Origin: Acidobacteriota bacterium
Lineage (GTDB): Bacteria > Acidobacteriota > Terriglobia > Acidiferrales > UBA7541
DNA: 64,000 nt
NCBI GenBank assembly: GCA_003223295.1
Contig: QHYM01000124.1
Span: 1-64,000, forward strand
Direction: 5' to 3'
Below are positions 29,737 through 40,016 of the stretch, in pieces. The notes beneath the pieces are model-generated. The model searched no databases, was not told the origin of the DNA, and worked only from the letters and a program-made list of their open reading frames with translations. How positions within the stretch are numbered: the stretch's first letter is position 1; every line of letters begins with the position of its first letter. The translations under genes were made by a program, and so were the position numbers.

Positions 29737-30886
29737 ATGCGAAAGCTAATCCTTTTCGCGCTGTGGTTATGTGCGGCGGTTTCGCTGGGACCTGTGTCTT
29801 TAGCGGTCGCGGATCAAGCACAAACCTCGGGGCAGCAGACAGCGACGCGGGAAACGCCACACACAGGGAAGCAGGCGTCCGGGCAAAAAGCCCAAGCGAC
29901 GCAGCCACCAGCAATTCCGGCAGGCTTTCGTCCACTTAGTCTGAATGAGGGGCGCGCGATTGTCCAGGATATGGCCTGGGCGGACGACGAAGAGGGGCTC
30001 GCTCCAGATTGTTCCCACCTCGTGCACACTTTGTACGAGCAAGCAGGGCACCCATACCCGTACGCGAGTTCGCTGGATCTTTACCGCGGGACAGGGCAAT
30101 TCATCCGTGTGCGCACGCCGCAGCCAGGTGACCTGATCGTGTGGCGCGGGCACGTGGGTATACGCGCGCTTTTACCGGTATTTGACGAAGAGCCCGTTAA
30201 AAGGAGGCGGCGCGGCGAGCGAGGCGGCGAACCGGCCGCTGCAGCCGAAAGAGCAGGGAGTAATCGGCACGGAGAATCGGCCCAGCCTTCAGACGATGAA
30301 GGGAACGCCCGCACCTACAGGAAAGGCGGCAGGGAAAGCGCGAGGCGACGGCGCTTCCAGCCAGGCGCACAATGAAGTTGTGGCAGCGACCGTGACTCGC
30401 TCGGAGAATTCCTCTCCTACGGCCCCCTTGCAAATTCCGCTGCGAACCGGAGGGCATACGCCAAAAGCTGCGGACGTGACGGCAGCATTAGAGGCGGCAA
30501 ATCTTGAGGCCGGAGAGGTTCTACGCGCGGGGAACCTGGAACGGCTCGGGCGACCGATAGTGGTCTACCGCCAATTACTGGTGAGCGGTGTGGAGCTCAA
30601 GGGAAAACGCGGCACCGCTCAGATCCAAGTGGAAATAGTCGCGGTAGTAACCGCGGAGCGCACGGAGTCGCAGCTGGGCTGGGAAGATCATCAGATGGAA
30701 CTGCATCACACGAAACAGGGTTGGGTAATGACGCAGGGAAACGAGATTGCCTACGTGCCTCGGGACGGAGCGCTGCGCGTTCTAGCAGCGAGACTGGCTG
30801 CATTGACGCAAAGCACGGATCGCAGCACGGAGAAAGACCGCGAGCAAGCCTCCATCATCCGGTTCCTGAATTTGCTGGTTGAGTAG
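29737..30886 (+). pseudogene. NlpC/P60-like secreted protein, apparently frameshifted by a short internal deletion near 30160
   Basis: Frame 1 (29737..) has signal peptide, APDCSHLVHTLYEQAGHPYPYASSLDLYR...PQPGDLIVWRGHVGI; homologous-looking continuation YARFYRYLTKSPLKGGG... is in another frame leading into the 30182..30886 ORF. Confidence 0.6.
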
Positions 30887-30993
30887 GATAGGATTTTCCA
30901 CACCGAACCGAATCGCTTCAAATTCTGCAAACAAACACCATCGAAGATGCCGGGCCGAATCCCGATGCTACATAGAAACCCTGGTCATTAGGA

Positions 30994-32436
30994 CTAAGGC
31001 GCGGAGAATTGGGCGCGGCAGACGGGATCAGACTGGCATTCGCCGCCGAGAGCATCAAACGGGCGAAGATATTGGCTCGGCGCGAAATCGAAATAGGCAG
31101 GTGGCACCGGCAAAATGCCGATGGGCGTGGGGAAAATATTGAGGCCGGGACCGAGAGCGGAAGCCACGGAGTTCAGGGAGCTAGCATCGAGCGGGCCCCA
31201 CGCCCCGGTGCTCAAGCGACTGAGCAGAGCGTGCACAGCCGCGGCGGTTTCGGCGGGAGTGAAAGCGCAATGGCCCGCGCGATGCACAAAGGTCTGACGC
31301 AATAAAGCGGAGTTTCCTGCTTTACTGACTACGTTGTTGTAGGCGGATTCGTTTTGCACCAAAACGAGTCCGTCGCCCTTGGTGTGCATGGTGAGAACGG
31401 GGATGTTAATTTGCCCGTCGAAGATAATATTCGTTTCGAGATAGTGAAGGGCTTCAGGGTCGGCGCTGATTCGAACTGTGTCTTGGAGAGCCTGCAGGTC
31501 GGCGTTCAGATCCAAGCCGGCTTGCTGATAGAGGGCGGCGACTTCAGCGCGATCGATGGAGCGAGCCAAAAGAGAACGGTAGTTGACGCCGGTGTTCGAG
31601 GACGGGTTGCCGCGGGCACGTAATTCGAGTTCAGCGCGAGCAGCGAAAACAAACGGAAGATCGATCGTTTGAGCCCAGACGAACTGGTTGAGCTCCTGAA
31701 TCGCAAAATCCGTGTGCGCGGGCTCGGGGGAAGTGGGGATGAGCCAGCCGGGCCCATCGGCGAGAGCGGCCACGAGAGCGAGCCGCGCGCGGCCCTGCTG
31801 CGTGGTTTGCGCGATGGTGAGCATCTGCTCGGAAAGGAGCAGATTGCCGATGGGGTCGGCGATGTCAACGACCTGCAAGCCGCTGCCGGGCGCAAGCAGA
31901 GTTTTGAACGTGAAGCCAAAATCGAGCGCGGTGTTCCAGGCGGCAACGCCGCCTGAGAGGACGCCGCACATGGGAAGGGCGGCGTCAAAGCGATCGGGAT
32001 ATCGCTCGATGAGGCCGGCGGTGACCATGCCGCCGAGAGAATGGCCCCACGCGATGGTGCCTTTTGGCGTGCCAACCAACTGGTTGAAAAGATCGAGCAC
32101 CGCGATTTGATCGGGGAGAGCTTCTTGAATGGCCCAGCCTGTAGCGGCGTAGGACGACCCGGCGAGCGCAAAACCGCTCGACAGCATGTACAACCGTGTA
32201 ACCGGGTCTCCTACGTCTTTTGCGGGATTGGGGCTGCCTGGGGTCACAAAACCGTGGCTATAAAGAAAAAGCGTGCCGTTCCAGTTCGCTGGAACTTCGA
32301 TAAGATAACTGGCGCCGTCCGGCAGCGCACCCGTGTGCTTCGTGAGGCCTAACTGCGCGGAGGCGGTTTGCGAAGATGCCAAAAAAAGAAATGCAAACGC
32401 TGTCAGAGAAAAAAAGTGCTTGATCGGGGACGACAT
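30994..32436 (-). CDS. Secreted alpha/beta hydrolase
   Basis: Signal peptide; GTLFLYSHGFV, IAWGHSLGGMVTAGLIERYPDRFDAALPMCG, HTKGDGLVLVQNE, HRAGHCAFTPAETAAA. Confidence 0.82.
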   Translation of the reverse strand: MSSPIKHFFSLTAFAFLFLASSQTASAQLGLTKHTGALPDGASYLIEVPANWNGTLFLYSHGFVTPGSPNPAKDVGDPVTRLYMLSSGFALAGSSYAATGWAIQEALPDQIAVLDLFNQLVGTPKGTIAWGHSLGGMVTAGLIERYPDRFDAALPMCGVLSGGVAAWNTALDFGFTFKTLLAPGSGLQVVDIADPIGNLLLSEQMLTIAQTTQQGRARLALVAALADGPGWLIPTSPEPAHTDFAIQELNQFVWAQTIDLPFVFAARAELELRARGNPSSNTGVNYRSLLARSIDRAEVAALYQQAGLDLNADLQALQDTVRISADPEALHYLETNIIFDGQINIPVLTMHTKGDGLVLVQNESAYNNVVSKAGNSALLRQTFVHRAGHCAFTPAETAAAVHALLSRLSTGAWGPLDASSLNSVASALGPGLNIFPTPIGILPVPPAYFDFAPSQYLRPFDALGGECQSDPVCRAQFSAP

Positions 32437-32569
32437 AACGACTTTCCTTCACGCTTTGAGACGGGAGGGTGACTGAAAGCTTGATTGGCAGGGTTGAAAA
32501 TACTCTACGCCGAATTGACGCAGGGCGCAAGTAGACACTCTCAAGTATCCGGCGGTCCGGGCCTAGTAG

Positions 32570-33916
32570 TTAAGAGGAAGCGGCAACGCGGTACATGGTG
32601 ATGCCACTGAGGAGTTTGGGGTAAAAGTCAGTGGACTTCTGGGGAAGGACTTCGCCAGCGGTAGCGATTTTCACGACCTGCTCGACGCCGCAGGCATTCA
32701 GAAGGAACGAAATTTGCGCGCGTCCGGAGTCGACGGCATCAAGTGCCGCGGCAGCTTCGCGCTCGTAGGTGAGATGAGCCTCGGCGGTCACGGCTTGGGG
32801 AGTGATGCCGAGAGCGGGCTCGAGGATTCCTTCGTGAAGCAAGACGACGTCGAGTTCACGCTGGAGCGGTGAAACATTGGGGAGAAGTTGGGCCAAGTTC
32901 ACTCCTTCACGCAAGGTGAGTACGTAAAAGGCACGCTTTTCCGGATCTGCGGGATAGACGCCGATAGCACGCCGCGCGCGGGCACTCACGAGGCAAGTGA
33001 GAAATTTCTTGCGCGTTTCGGTTTTCTTTGCGTCAGTCGAAAAAGGGAATTCTTCGGCGGCGAACCAGGGTTCAAGATGGCGGCGCGCGGCAGGCCAGGA
33101 AAAATCGTGGAGGTAAGCGGCGACGCGGTGAGTGGGCAGAATGGTGAGGCCTTCGCTGCGCGTATTGATGAAAGTCATCATCACGCGTTCGAATGGCGCG
33201 TCGGGGTCGATCTTTCCGGCGCGCGCGCGGCACTCGTTGCGGTAGGCGAGCGCGGTTTCGTAGCGGTGATGGCCATCGGCGATAACGAGTTTCTCGTCCG
33301 CCATTGTCTTCTGAATGGCGGCGACGCGCTGGGGACGAGAGATGATCCACAGCCGGTGGATGCCGCCGTATTCGTCGCAAAGCTCGGTTTCCGGGGCGGT
33401 TGTTTCGGCTTCCGCGAGAAGTTCATCTACCCGCCGCTGAGGATCGGAATAGAGCATGAAAAGCTGGCCGGTATGCGTTTGGGTGTGGCGAAGGAGTTCG
33501 AGGCGGTCGGCCTTCGGGCCGGAAAGGGTTTGTTCGTGGCGAAAGACGACGTCGGCCGAATATTCCTCGAGTTGGCCGGCGCCGATAAAGCCGCGGCGGG
33601 TGCGGCGCTCTTCGCTGCCCGGCACGGTGTATTCCTGGGAGTAAGCGTAAAACGAGGGCGCAGGATCTTGCTGCAAAGTCCCGTTGCCGATCCAGTCGGC
33701 GAGAGCAGCAGTGGCACGGGTGTAGACATTGTTCTGCGGCGTATCTCCTGGATGGTTGCGGCCCTTTTCGACGGCGATGAGGTTGTGCGGATCGGCGGCG
33801 TAATATTTTTCCTGCATGGAGGTAGAAATTTTGTCGTAGGGCTGGGTGAGTACGCGTTCGAACGGAACGCGGGCGGGGTTGTAACGAAAGGCGCGAAAGG
33901 GAAAAACCTGAGCCAT
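32570..33916 (-). CDS. DUF1015 family protein
   Basis: MAQVFPFRAFRYNPARVPFERVLTQPYDKIS...; LVIADGHHRYETALAYRNE; MMTFINTRSEGLTILPTHRV. Confidence 0.9.
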   Translation of the reverse strand: MAQVFPFRAFRYNPARVPFERVLTQPYDKISTSMQEKYYAADPHNLIAVEKGRNHPGDTPQNNVYTRATAALADWIGNGTLQQDPAPSFYAYSQEYTVPGSEERRTRRGFIGAGQLEEYSADVVFRHEQTLSGPKADRLELLRHTQTHTGQLFMLYSDPQRRVDELLAEAETTAPETELCDEYGGIHRLWIISRPQRVAAIQKTMADEKLVIADGHHRYETALAYRNECRARAGKIDPDAPFERVMMTFINTRSEGLTILPTHRVAAYLHDFSWPAARRHLEPWFAAEEFPFSTDAKKTETRKKFLTCLVSARARRAIGVYPADPEKRAFYVLTLREGVNLAQLLPNVSPLQRELDVVLLHEGILEPALGITPQAVTAEAHLTYEREAAAALDAVDSGRAQISFLLNACGVEQVVKIATAGEVLPQKSTDFYPKLLSGITMYRVAASS

Positions 33917-34066
33917 GGGGTCTCCAGAACGTGAAATACAGACCGCGAAGCCTTCCAGTTTACGCGAAGAGCCGGGAAAAACCGAAAACAGCACCGCCAG
34001 AATTCGATCAACAAAGCATGGAAGTTTAGTGAATGGGGAGCGCGGACGTACTAAAATAAATCGTTT

Positions 34067-34738
34067 ATGAAGACTCCCGATTTATCTTCTGTGCGTGCGC
34101 TGATTTTCGATTTGGATGGCACGCTGATTGATTCGAAGCGAGACCTCATCCGCTCGGTCAACGCGATGCTGGTGGAGATGGGGTGCGAGACCCTGCATGA
34201 GGACACTATCTCGGGGTACATCGGGCATGGGGCACCGAAACTTGTCGGGCGGGCGCTGGGAAATGGAACCACGGAAGAAGAGCGCGAGCAGGCGCTGAAA
34301 TTTTTCCTCGCGCACTACGAAGAGCACAAGCTGGATTCCACATGCGCGTATCCCGGGGTTGCGGATGCGCTGGAAGAATTGCGGGACCTTCCCATGGCAG
34401 TGCTGACCAACAAGCCAGTGCGCGTGAGCAAGAGGATTCTGGAGGGATTGGAGTTATCAAGATACTTCCGCGCGGTGTATGGTGGGAATAGTTTTGAAAC
34501 AAAAAAGCCGGACCCCCTGGGCGCGAAGAAAATTCTTGAGGAACTCGGCGCGGCTGCCGGAGAAGCGATGATAGTGGGCGACTCCGAAGTGGACATACAA
34601 ACCGCGCGAAACGCCGGGACGCTGGCGGCCGCAGTGAATTATGGCTTCGGCACGCACGACCGCGCGGCCTATCCCGCGGATCTTTATATCGACCGCTTGA
34701 CAGACCTAGCGACGGCGCTTCGTCCTGCGAAGCCATGA
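34067..34738 (+). CDS. HAD-family phosphoglycolate phosphatase-like hydrolase
   Basis: ALIFDLDGTLIDSKRDL, AVLTNKP, KKPDPLGAKKILEELG, MIVGDSEVDIQTARNAG. Confidence 0.92.
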   Translation: MKTPDLSSVRALIFDLDGTLIDSKRDLIRSVNAMLVEMGCETLHEDTISGYIGHGAPKLVGRALGNGTTEEEREQALKFFLAHYEEHKLDSTCAYPGVADALEELRDLPMAVLTNKPVRVSKRILEGLELSRYFRAVYGGNSFETKKPDPLGAKKILEELGAAAGEAMIVGDSEVDIQTARNAGTLAAAVNYGFGTHDRAAYPADLYIDRLTDLATALRPAKP

Positions 34739-34747
34739 TGCGTGCGG

Positions 34748-37540
34748 CTAGTTCCCAGTTGCGGCCATATTTGTTGAATCCCCTGTGGCGCCCAAGACGA
34801 ATACGGTTTGGTCGTCTGTGAGCACGAGCAACCGCTTGCCGTCCTCAGAAAAAGTGTAGGCGGAAACATGATTGTCGAATGAAAGATCGCTTGCCTGTTT
34901 TAACATGCGTAGATCATAGACGAGGAGATGTCCTCTGCCGTTCGCGAGGCATAGCCATTGGCCCTTTGTGGAAATCTGCGGGTTGTAACCGAACCACCTA
35001 GCCTTGCGTTCTCCAGTGGAAATGGAATAGAGAAGGACGCGGTTAAGGTTGTCGGTGACGACGAGCCAGTCTCCGGCGGCCTCCTGGTGTTCCGGACGGA
35101 AGGAGAATTTTCCGGTGCGCACGACCGCACCACCGGCGGCGGCGCCGTTATGGGCGTCCAATACTTCAAGAAAGTAGTCGGTATCACGCGGGTTCTCCCT
35201 GCTCCAAAGCGCCTGAAGCTTTGCGTCACGCCCGAGCTCATCCCGTAAACCGTCAGCCTTGGCATTCCAGAAAAAAACAAGTTTTCCACTCGAGGCGGAT
35301 CCTGAAATCCAGGGCGCCTGTTTGGGAAAGGCGCGGGACCAAAGAGGCTTCAAATTAACAATTTCCATGGCTTCCAATTCCAGGTTATGCCGCAGGTAGC
35401 GATTCTTGTCGTTATGCTTGGTGCGCAAAACCATATCGCCGAAAAAGGCCAGGTCGTCGTCTTTTTCGACGTCCCGCGACTTGGATTGTTTGGTGACAGG
35501 ACTCAGAACCACCATCTCGCGGCTGGACTTTTCAAATCCGGGAAAATCAAGGTAGAAAAGGGAATTGGGGGCAGCGTAGACACTCTGAAAGCTTCGAAGA
35601 AAAAACGGCCGCTCTCCAGTATCGAGACCCCATAGGCCTCCACGCGTGCGGCTGGACATGGCCAGCCACTTCAAATCTGACGATGCTGTGAATGAACGCA
35701 AATTGCCCAGCTTCCCGACGGGAAGTTGGAGCACGTTGGTAACCTTTGTGTCTTCGACCTTGTACAAACCGATCTCGCCATTCAAACGCTCGCTGGCTGA
35801 CACGTTGCCCCATACATCGGTCGCCGACATGCGATTGGTGAATACGTATTTCTTTTGGTCCAAATCGAAAGCCCCAACCGGGACGTCCTTGAGCGGCCGC
35901 TCCAGAATGTACCTTGGATTCGTAGCAGCAACCAGCGTGCTGCCGCCCAGCGGAACGCGGTCAAGTACTTTACCGGACGGAAATTCAACCAGTGGAGACT
36001 TGTCGGGCTTGGACATATCGACGCCTACGATGCGGTCCGAGCCGATGAAGGTGAATGCGTATTCCATAGCCGTGTGAACAGACCCGGGAACATTGATCTT
36101 CTTTTCCGTCGTCAAATCAATGACCACTTCTTCCTTAGTGCGAGAAGAAGCTGCGAAATAGCGGGCATCCGGCGAGAAGCGGAGGGTGGCAACATCGTGA
36201 TGAGTTATCAGAAAGAGGAACTTGTAAAAGGCACCGAACATGTTGAAGCCGGGATCAAGGTCAAAAAATTTGTCCTTCTTGAAGACGGATTCTCCCGAAG
36301 CTACGTTGTAGAGCGTAAGGTCCAAGTCTTCTCCTAAACAGGCAAGATACCTGGCGTCCGGTGAAAGAGCAGTCTGGCGACATCCGTGCAAGGCCGGGAT
36401 GTCCGTGACGCTGGTTTGCTCCTGATGATCGATATCCCAGGTTTCCACCCGGAGACCTGAACTGAAGAAAACGATCTGGCGCGAATCCGGAGAGAATTGC
36501 GCGGACTCAGCGTCTACTGCACCGATGCGAAATACAAACTTCAGGGGATCACGAGTAAGCACGTAAATGCCACCTTCGTCCTGCGCCAGAAGATATTTAC
36601 CGTCCGGACTAAATCGAAAATTCTCAATGTCGCCGCGCAGCGGGTCAGCCAGCTTCTTGCGCGAGAGCACGCCAGAGAGATGCTCTGCGTGGCCGATGCC
36701 CTGATAATGAAGCACCGCCGCCTGCCACTGATGGAACTCGTCGAGACTTGGGCGGGGGTTCTGTTCGATGCAACTGGCCGGCAGATTAGCCACGTCCTTC
36801 AAGGCTTCCCGCAGCCTTTTGGAATTGGGGGGAGTGGCTCCGAAAAGGTCGGTGAACCAATTACCGGTCTTGCCTTTCGTCTCCATCAGGCGATCCATGA
36901 AATCGGGAAAGCTCAGTGGCGAATAACCGGCGCGGGCCACCGCCTGTACGCCGAGCTGGTCCGCAACCTTCTGGTTCTTTTCTTCTTCACCGGAAGGCGA
37001 AGTGTGTATCCTCTTCAAGCGCACACTCTCCATAAACTGGTTGTATAGTCCGAAGAGGTCTTCATCGGCGGACAAGCTCCGGATTCCAAGGACGTCGCGG
37101 AATGCGCGTGACATGTCTAATGCTTGCTGGCGCGCGGCCAGGTGGCCCAGTTCGTGGCCGAGCACACCGGCCAATTCGTCCTCATTGTGCAGGTAAGCGA
37201 CCATTTTGCGTGAAAGATAGACCCGTCCTCCGGGCATGCTGAAAGCTTGGATTTCGGGCTGGTCATACAAGAGGAACTCATAATGCAAGCCCGTGTCTGG
37301 AAGATGCTGGCGCACCCGCGCTCCGACGCGCTTGAGATAGCCAGTGACTTGCCCTTCTTCGATGACGCGGAACCGGCTCTCCATGTGCTGGCGCACGATT
37401 TCGCCAAGTTCCTGTTCCTGTTGAGGAGAAAAAAGGAGTTTGGAAGAGTCAATAGGTGGAGCTTGGAGAGGGGGACAGCTTTGGCCGCAGACCGTTAAAG
37501 GAAGAACAAACAGAGAGGCGATGCCAAGCGAGAAGCGCAT
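34748..37540 (-). CDS. M48-family metalloprotease fused to a WD40/propeller-like C-terminal region
   Basis: Signal peptide; GVLGHELGHLAARQQALDMSRA (HExxH); repeated FSPDGKYLLAQD, FSPDSRQIVFFS, LSPDARYLACLG, FSPDARYFAASS motifs. Confidence 0.85.
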   Translation of the reverse strand: MRFSLGIASLFVLPLTVCGQSCPPLQAPPIDSSKLLFSPQQEQELGEIVRQHMESRFRVIEEGQVTGYLKRVGARVRQHLPDTGLHYEFLLYDQPEIQAFSMPGGRVYLSRKMVAYLHNEDELAGVLGHELGHLAARQQALDMSRAFRDVLGIRSLSADEDLFGLYNQFMESVRLKRIHTSPSGEEEKNQKVADQLGVQAVARAGYSPLSFPDFMDRLMETKGKTGNWFTDLFGATPPNSKRLREALKDVANLPASCIEQNPRPSLDEFHQWQAAVLHYQGIGHAEHLSGVLSRKKLADPLRGDIENFRFSPDGKYLLAQDEGGIYVLTRDPLKFVFRIGAVDAESAQFSPDSRQIVFFSSGLRVETWDIDHQEQTSVTDIPALHGCRQTALSPDARYLACLGEDLDLTLYNVASGESVFKKDKFFDLDPGFNMFGAFYKFLFLITHHDVATLRFSPDARYFAASSRTKEEVVIDLTTEKKINVPGSVHTAMEYAFTFIGSDRIVGVDMSKPDKSPLVEFPSGKVLDRVPLGGSTLVAATNPRYILERPLKDVPVGAFDLDQKKYVFTNRMSATDVWGNVSASERLNGEIGLYKVEDTKVTNVLQLPVGKLGNLRSFTASSDLKWLAMSSRTRGGLWGLDTGERPFFLRSFQSVYAAPNSLFYLDFPGFEKSSREMVVLSPVTKQSKSRDVEKDDDLAFFGDMVLRTKHNDKNRYLRHNLELEAMEIVNLKPLWSRAFPKQAPWISGSASSGKLVFFWNAKADGLRDELGRDAKLQALWSRENPRDTDYFLEVLDAHNGAAAGGAVVRTGKFSFRPEHQEAAGDWLVVTDNLNRVLLYSISTGERKARWFGYNPQISTKGQWLCLANGRGHLLVYDLRMLKQASDLSFDNHVSAYTFSEDGKRLLVLTDDQTVFVLGATGDSTNMAATGN

Positions 37541-37680
37541 GCCGTGACCCCGGTTGAGATGACGGTGAGATTAGCACTCGTTCAGGACACCGGCAACCAG
37601 ATTGGGATGCTCCTAACTGTCGAGCACGCTCCAAGAGAAGCAGGCTTGCCAATCCGCGCGCCAGTTGGCAGACTCAGCGC

Positions 37681-38793
37681 GTGGTTATAGGCCTCTTCCC
37701 AGAATTGGATGCACCCGGGGGGGTTCAGCGTGTGGGACGCCATTTGGCGGCGGTACTCACCGAATTTGCCTCCAGCCGCGGGTGGGACTGCCGTCTGCTC
37801 AGCCTGAATGACTCCCCAGAACTGCACCGCATCGCAGTTGGCGGGCGGGAATTTGTGTTTACCGGCTGCGAGAAGGCCAAAGGGCGCTTCGCGGTGACGG
37901 CGCTGCGGACGGCGAAGCGCGACGCCCACCTGGTGCTGGCCGGGCATCCGAATCTTGCTCTCGTGGTGCAAGCGATGCGCCTGGTGGCGCCCAAGATGAA
38001 ATGCATTGTCTGCACCCATGGCGTAGAGGTATGGGAACCGTTGGGACGGCTGCGCCGGAGCGCCCTGCGCCGGGCAAATCTCGTGTTGGCGCCGAGCCGG
38101 GACACGGCAGAGCAGGTAGCCACCCAACAAGAGGTCGCCCGCGAGCGCATTCGCGTGCTGCCCTGGGCGCTTGACCCGCAATTCGAAGCGTTGATCGCGG
38201 CAAATGCGGCTGCGACCCCGCCGAAGAACTTTCCAAGTGGGCGAGTCATCCTCACGACGGGGCGCTGGGTGGCGGCCGAGCGCTACAAAGGCATGGACAC
38301 GCTGATTACGGCGCTGCCGCGGCTCTTGACGACGTGGCCGGAGTTGCAGTTGGTCCTCGCTGGATCGGGCGATGACCGCGCCTGGCTTGAGGACTTTGCG
38401 GAAAAGAATGGCGTGGAGCGCCACGTGCATTTTCTCAGCGAGCTGAGTAACTCGGACTTGGCGGCGTGCTATGCGGCATGTGAAATCTTTGCCCTGCCCA
38501 GCCGCGGGGAAGGATTTGGGCTGGTGTATCTGGAGGCCATGGCCTGTGGCAAGCCGGTGATCGGGGGGACGCACGGGGGAGCACCGGAGCTTATTCAGGA
38601 TGGCGTCACCGGGTACCTGGTGCCGCACGGGGATCCCATTCAACTGGCGACGGCCCTTCAAACGCTTCTGGCGGACCCGCAACACGCTAGAGAGATGGGT
38701 GCGCGCGGGCGGCAAACCGTGGACCACGAATACCGCTTCCAGAATTTTGCGAAAGCCCTGAAAAAAATCCTGCGCGATCAATGCGAATCCTGA
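37681..38793 (+). CDS. Family 4-type glycosyltransferase
   Basis: VVIGLFPELDAPGGVQRVGRHLAAVL...; FALPSRGEGFGLVYLEAMACGKPVIGGTHGGAPELIQDGVTGYLVPHGD; GTG start. Confidence 0.92.
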   Translation: MVIGLFPELDAPGGVQRVGRHLAAVLTEFASSRGWDCRLLSLNDSPELHRIAVGGREFVFTGCEKAKGRFAVTALRTAKRDAHLVLAGHPNLALVVQAMRLVAPKMKCIVCTHGVEVWEPLGRLRRSALRRANLVLAPSRDTAEQVATQQEVARERIRVLPWALDPQFEALIAANAAATPPKNFPSGRVILTTGRWVAAERYKGMDTLITALPRLLTTWPELQLVLAGSGDDRAWLEDFAEKNGVERHVHFLSELSNSDLAACYAACEIFALPSRGEGFGLVYLEAMACGKPVIGGTHGGAPELIQDGVTGYLVPHGDPIQLATALQTLLADPQHAREMGARGRQTVDHEYRFQNFAKALKKILRDQCES

Positions 38794-40010
38794 ACGTTAC
38801 GGAGACCTACGCGCCATTTCTGGAATTTGGAGGGCCGCCGGTGAAAGTCCGCGCCCTCGCGGAGGGCATCGCGCGGAAAGGGCACCAAGTGACGGTGCTG
38901 ACCGCGGATTGGGGACTGGAGAAGCGCGAGGCGACGCAGCAAGAAGAAAAAGCACGGGAGAGGTCGCCCTTTGGCTGGCGGCGCAGGCAAAACGACGTCG
39001 AGGCCATTTATCTGTCGACCTGGCTGCATTACCGGCAGGTGAGCTGGAACCCAGCGGTAAAGCGATATTGCAGGGCGAGGCTGGCAAACTTTGACATTGC
39101 GCACATTTTTGGATTGTACGATTTGCTCGCGCCCGCAGTGGCCTCGGCCTGCCGGAAACGCGCGATTCCCTATGTGGTCGAACCGATCGGGATGTTCATC
39201 CCCATCGTGCGGAACCTGTGGCTAAAACAGATGTATCACCGCGTATGGGGAAGACGGATGCTCCAGGGAGCGGCCGCTGTAGTGGCGACCTCAGAGCAAG
39301 AAATCGAAGAACTCGCAGCGGGAGGGATTCCCCGGGCGAAGATCGTCATGCGCCGAAATGGAGTTGAGGCGCCGGAATCGTGGCCGGAGCCAGGGGCCTT
39401 TCGAAAGAAATTTGGAATTCCAGGGGAAGTCCACGTGGTGCTCTTCTTGGGGCGGCTGTCGGCAAAAAAGAGCCCCGATTTGCTGTTGCAGGCTTTTGCC
39501 GAAGTGAAAAAGCGATTTGAGGGAATGCCGCTTCGATTGGTGTTCGCCGGACCTGACGAGGGTGGCGTGAAAACGCAACTGGAGCAGATTGCGGCTCAAC
39601 TGGATGCCGGAGCAGACGTTCAGTTCTGTGGCCCGGTATTCGGCCCGGACAAGTGGGCGGCCTACCGGGACGCCGATGTTTTTGTGCTCCCTTCTCAGAA
39701 TGAAAACTTCGGGAATACCGCGGCGGAGGCGGTGGCGTCGGGGACGCCAGTGATTGTGACGGAACAATGCGGGATCGCCCCGCTGCTTGCGAATGAGGCT
39801 GGGCTTGTAGTGAGACACGAGGTACAGGACTTGGCCGAGGGGCTTGCCCACGTCTTAACTGACAAGGAACTCGGTAGACATCTGAAGACCGGATGCGCTA
39901 AAGTCACAATGAATCTGGGATGGGAAGGTCCGGTCCACGAAATGCAATCCTTGTACGCCAAGTGCGTCTCCCGTGAGGCGAGACCGGGAGAAATCAAGCC
40001 AGTAGAATAG
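38781..40010 (+). CDS. Family 4-type glycosyltransferase
   Basis: MRILNVTETYAPFLEFGGPPVKVRALAEGIARKGHQVTVLTAD...; VFVLPSQNENFGNTAAEAVASGTPVIVTEQCGIAPLL; overlaps preceding gene by 13 nt. Confidence 0.93.
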   Translation: MRILNVTETYAPFLEFGGPPVKVRALAEGIARKGHQVTVLTADWGLEKREATQQEEKARERSPFGWRRRQNDVEAIYLSTWLHYRQVSWNPAVKRYCRARLANFDIAHIFGLYDLLAPAVASACRKRAIPYVVEPIGMFIPIVRNLWLKQMYHRVWGRRMLQGAAAVVATSEQEIEELAAGGIPRAKIVMRRNGVEAPESWPEPGAFRKKFGIPGEVHVVLFLGRLSAKKSPDLLLQAFAEVKKRFEGMPLRLVFAGPDEGGVKTQLEQIAAQLDAGADVQFCGPVFGPDKWAAYRDADVFVLPSQNENFGNTAAEAVASGTPVIVTEQCGIAPLLANEAGLVVRHEVQDLAEGLAHVLTDKELGRHLKTGCAKVTMNLGWEGPVHEMQSLYAKCVSREARPGEIKPVE

Positions 40011-40016
40011 GTCCCC

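Noticed and set aside
30155-30170. ACGCGCG shared by the two apparent deletion junctions (also near 62165)
   Set aside because: A 7-mer of this composition is common in GC-rich DNA; not evidence of a common mechanism by itself.
32888-33934. 348-aa plus-strand ORF
   Set aside because: Antisense to the DUF1015 gene, which has clear family motifs.
37582-38781. 399-aa minus-strand ORF
   Set aside because: Antisense to a clear glycosyltransferase; low-complexity, Arg/Pro/His-rich composition typical of shadow ORFs.
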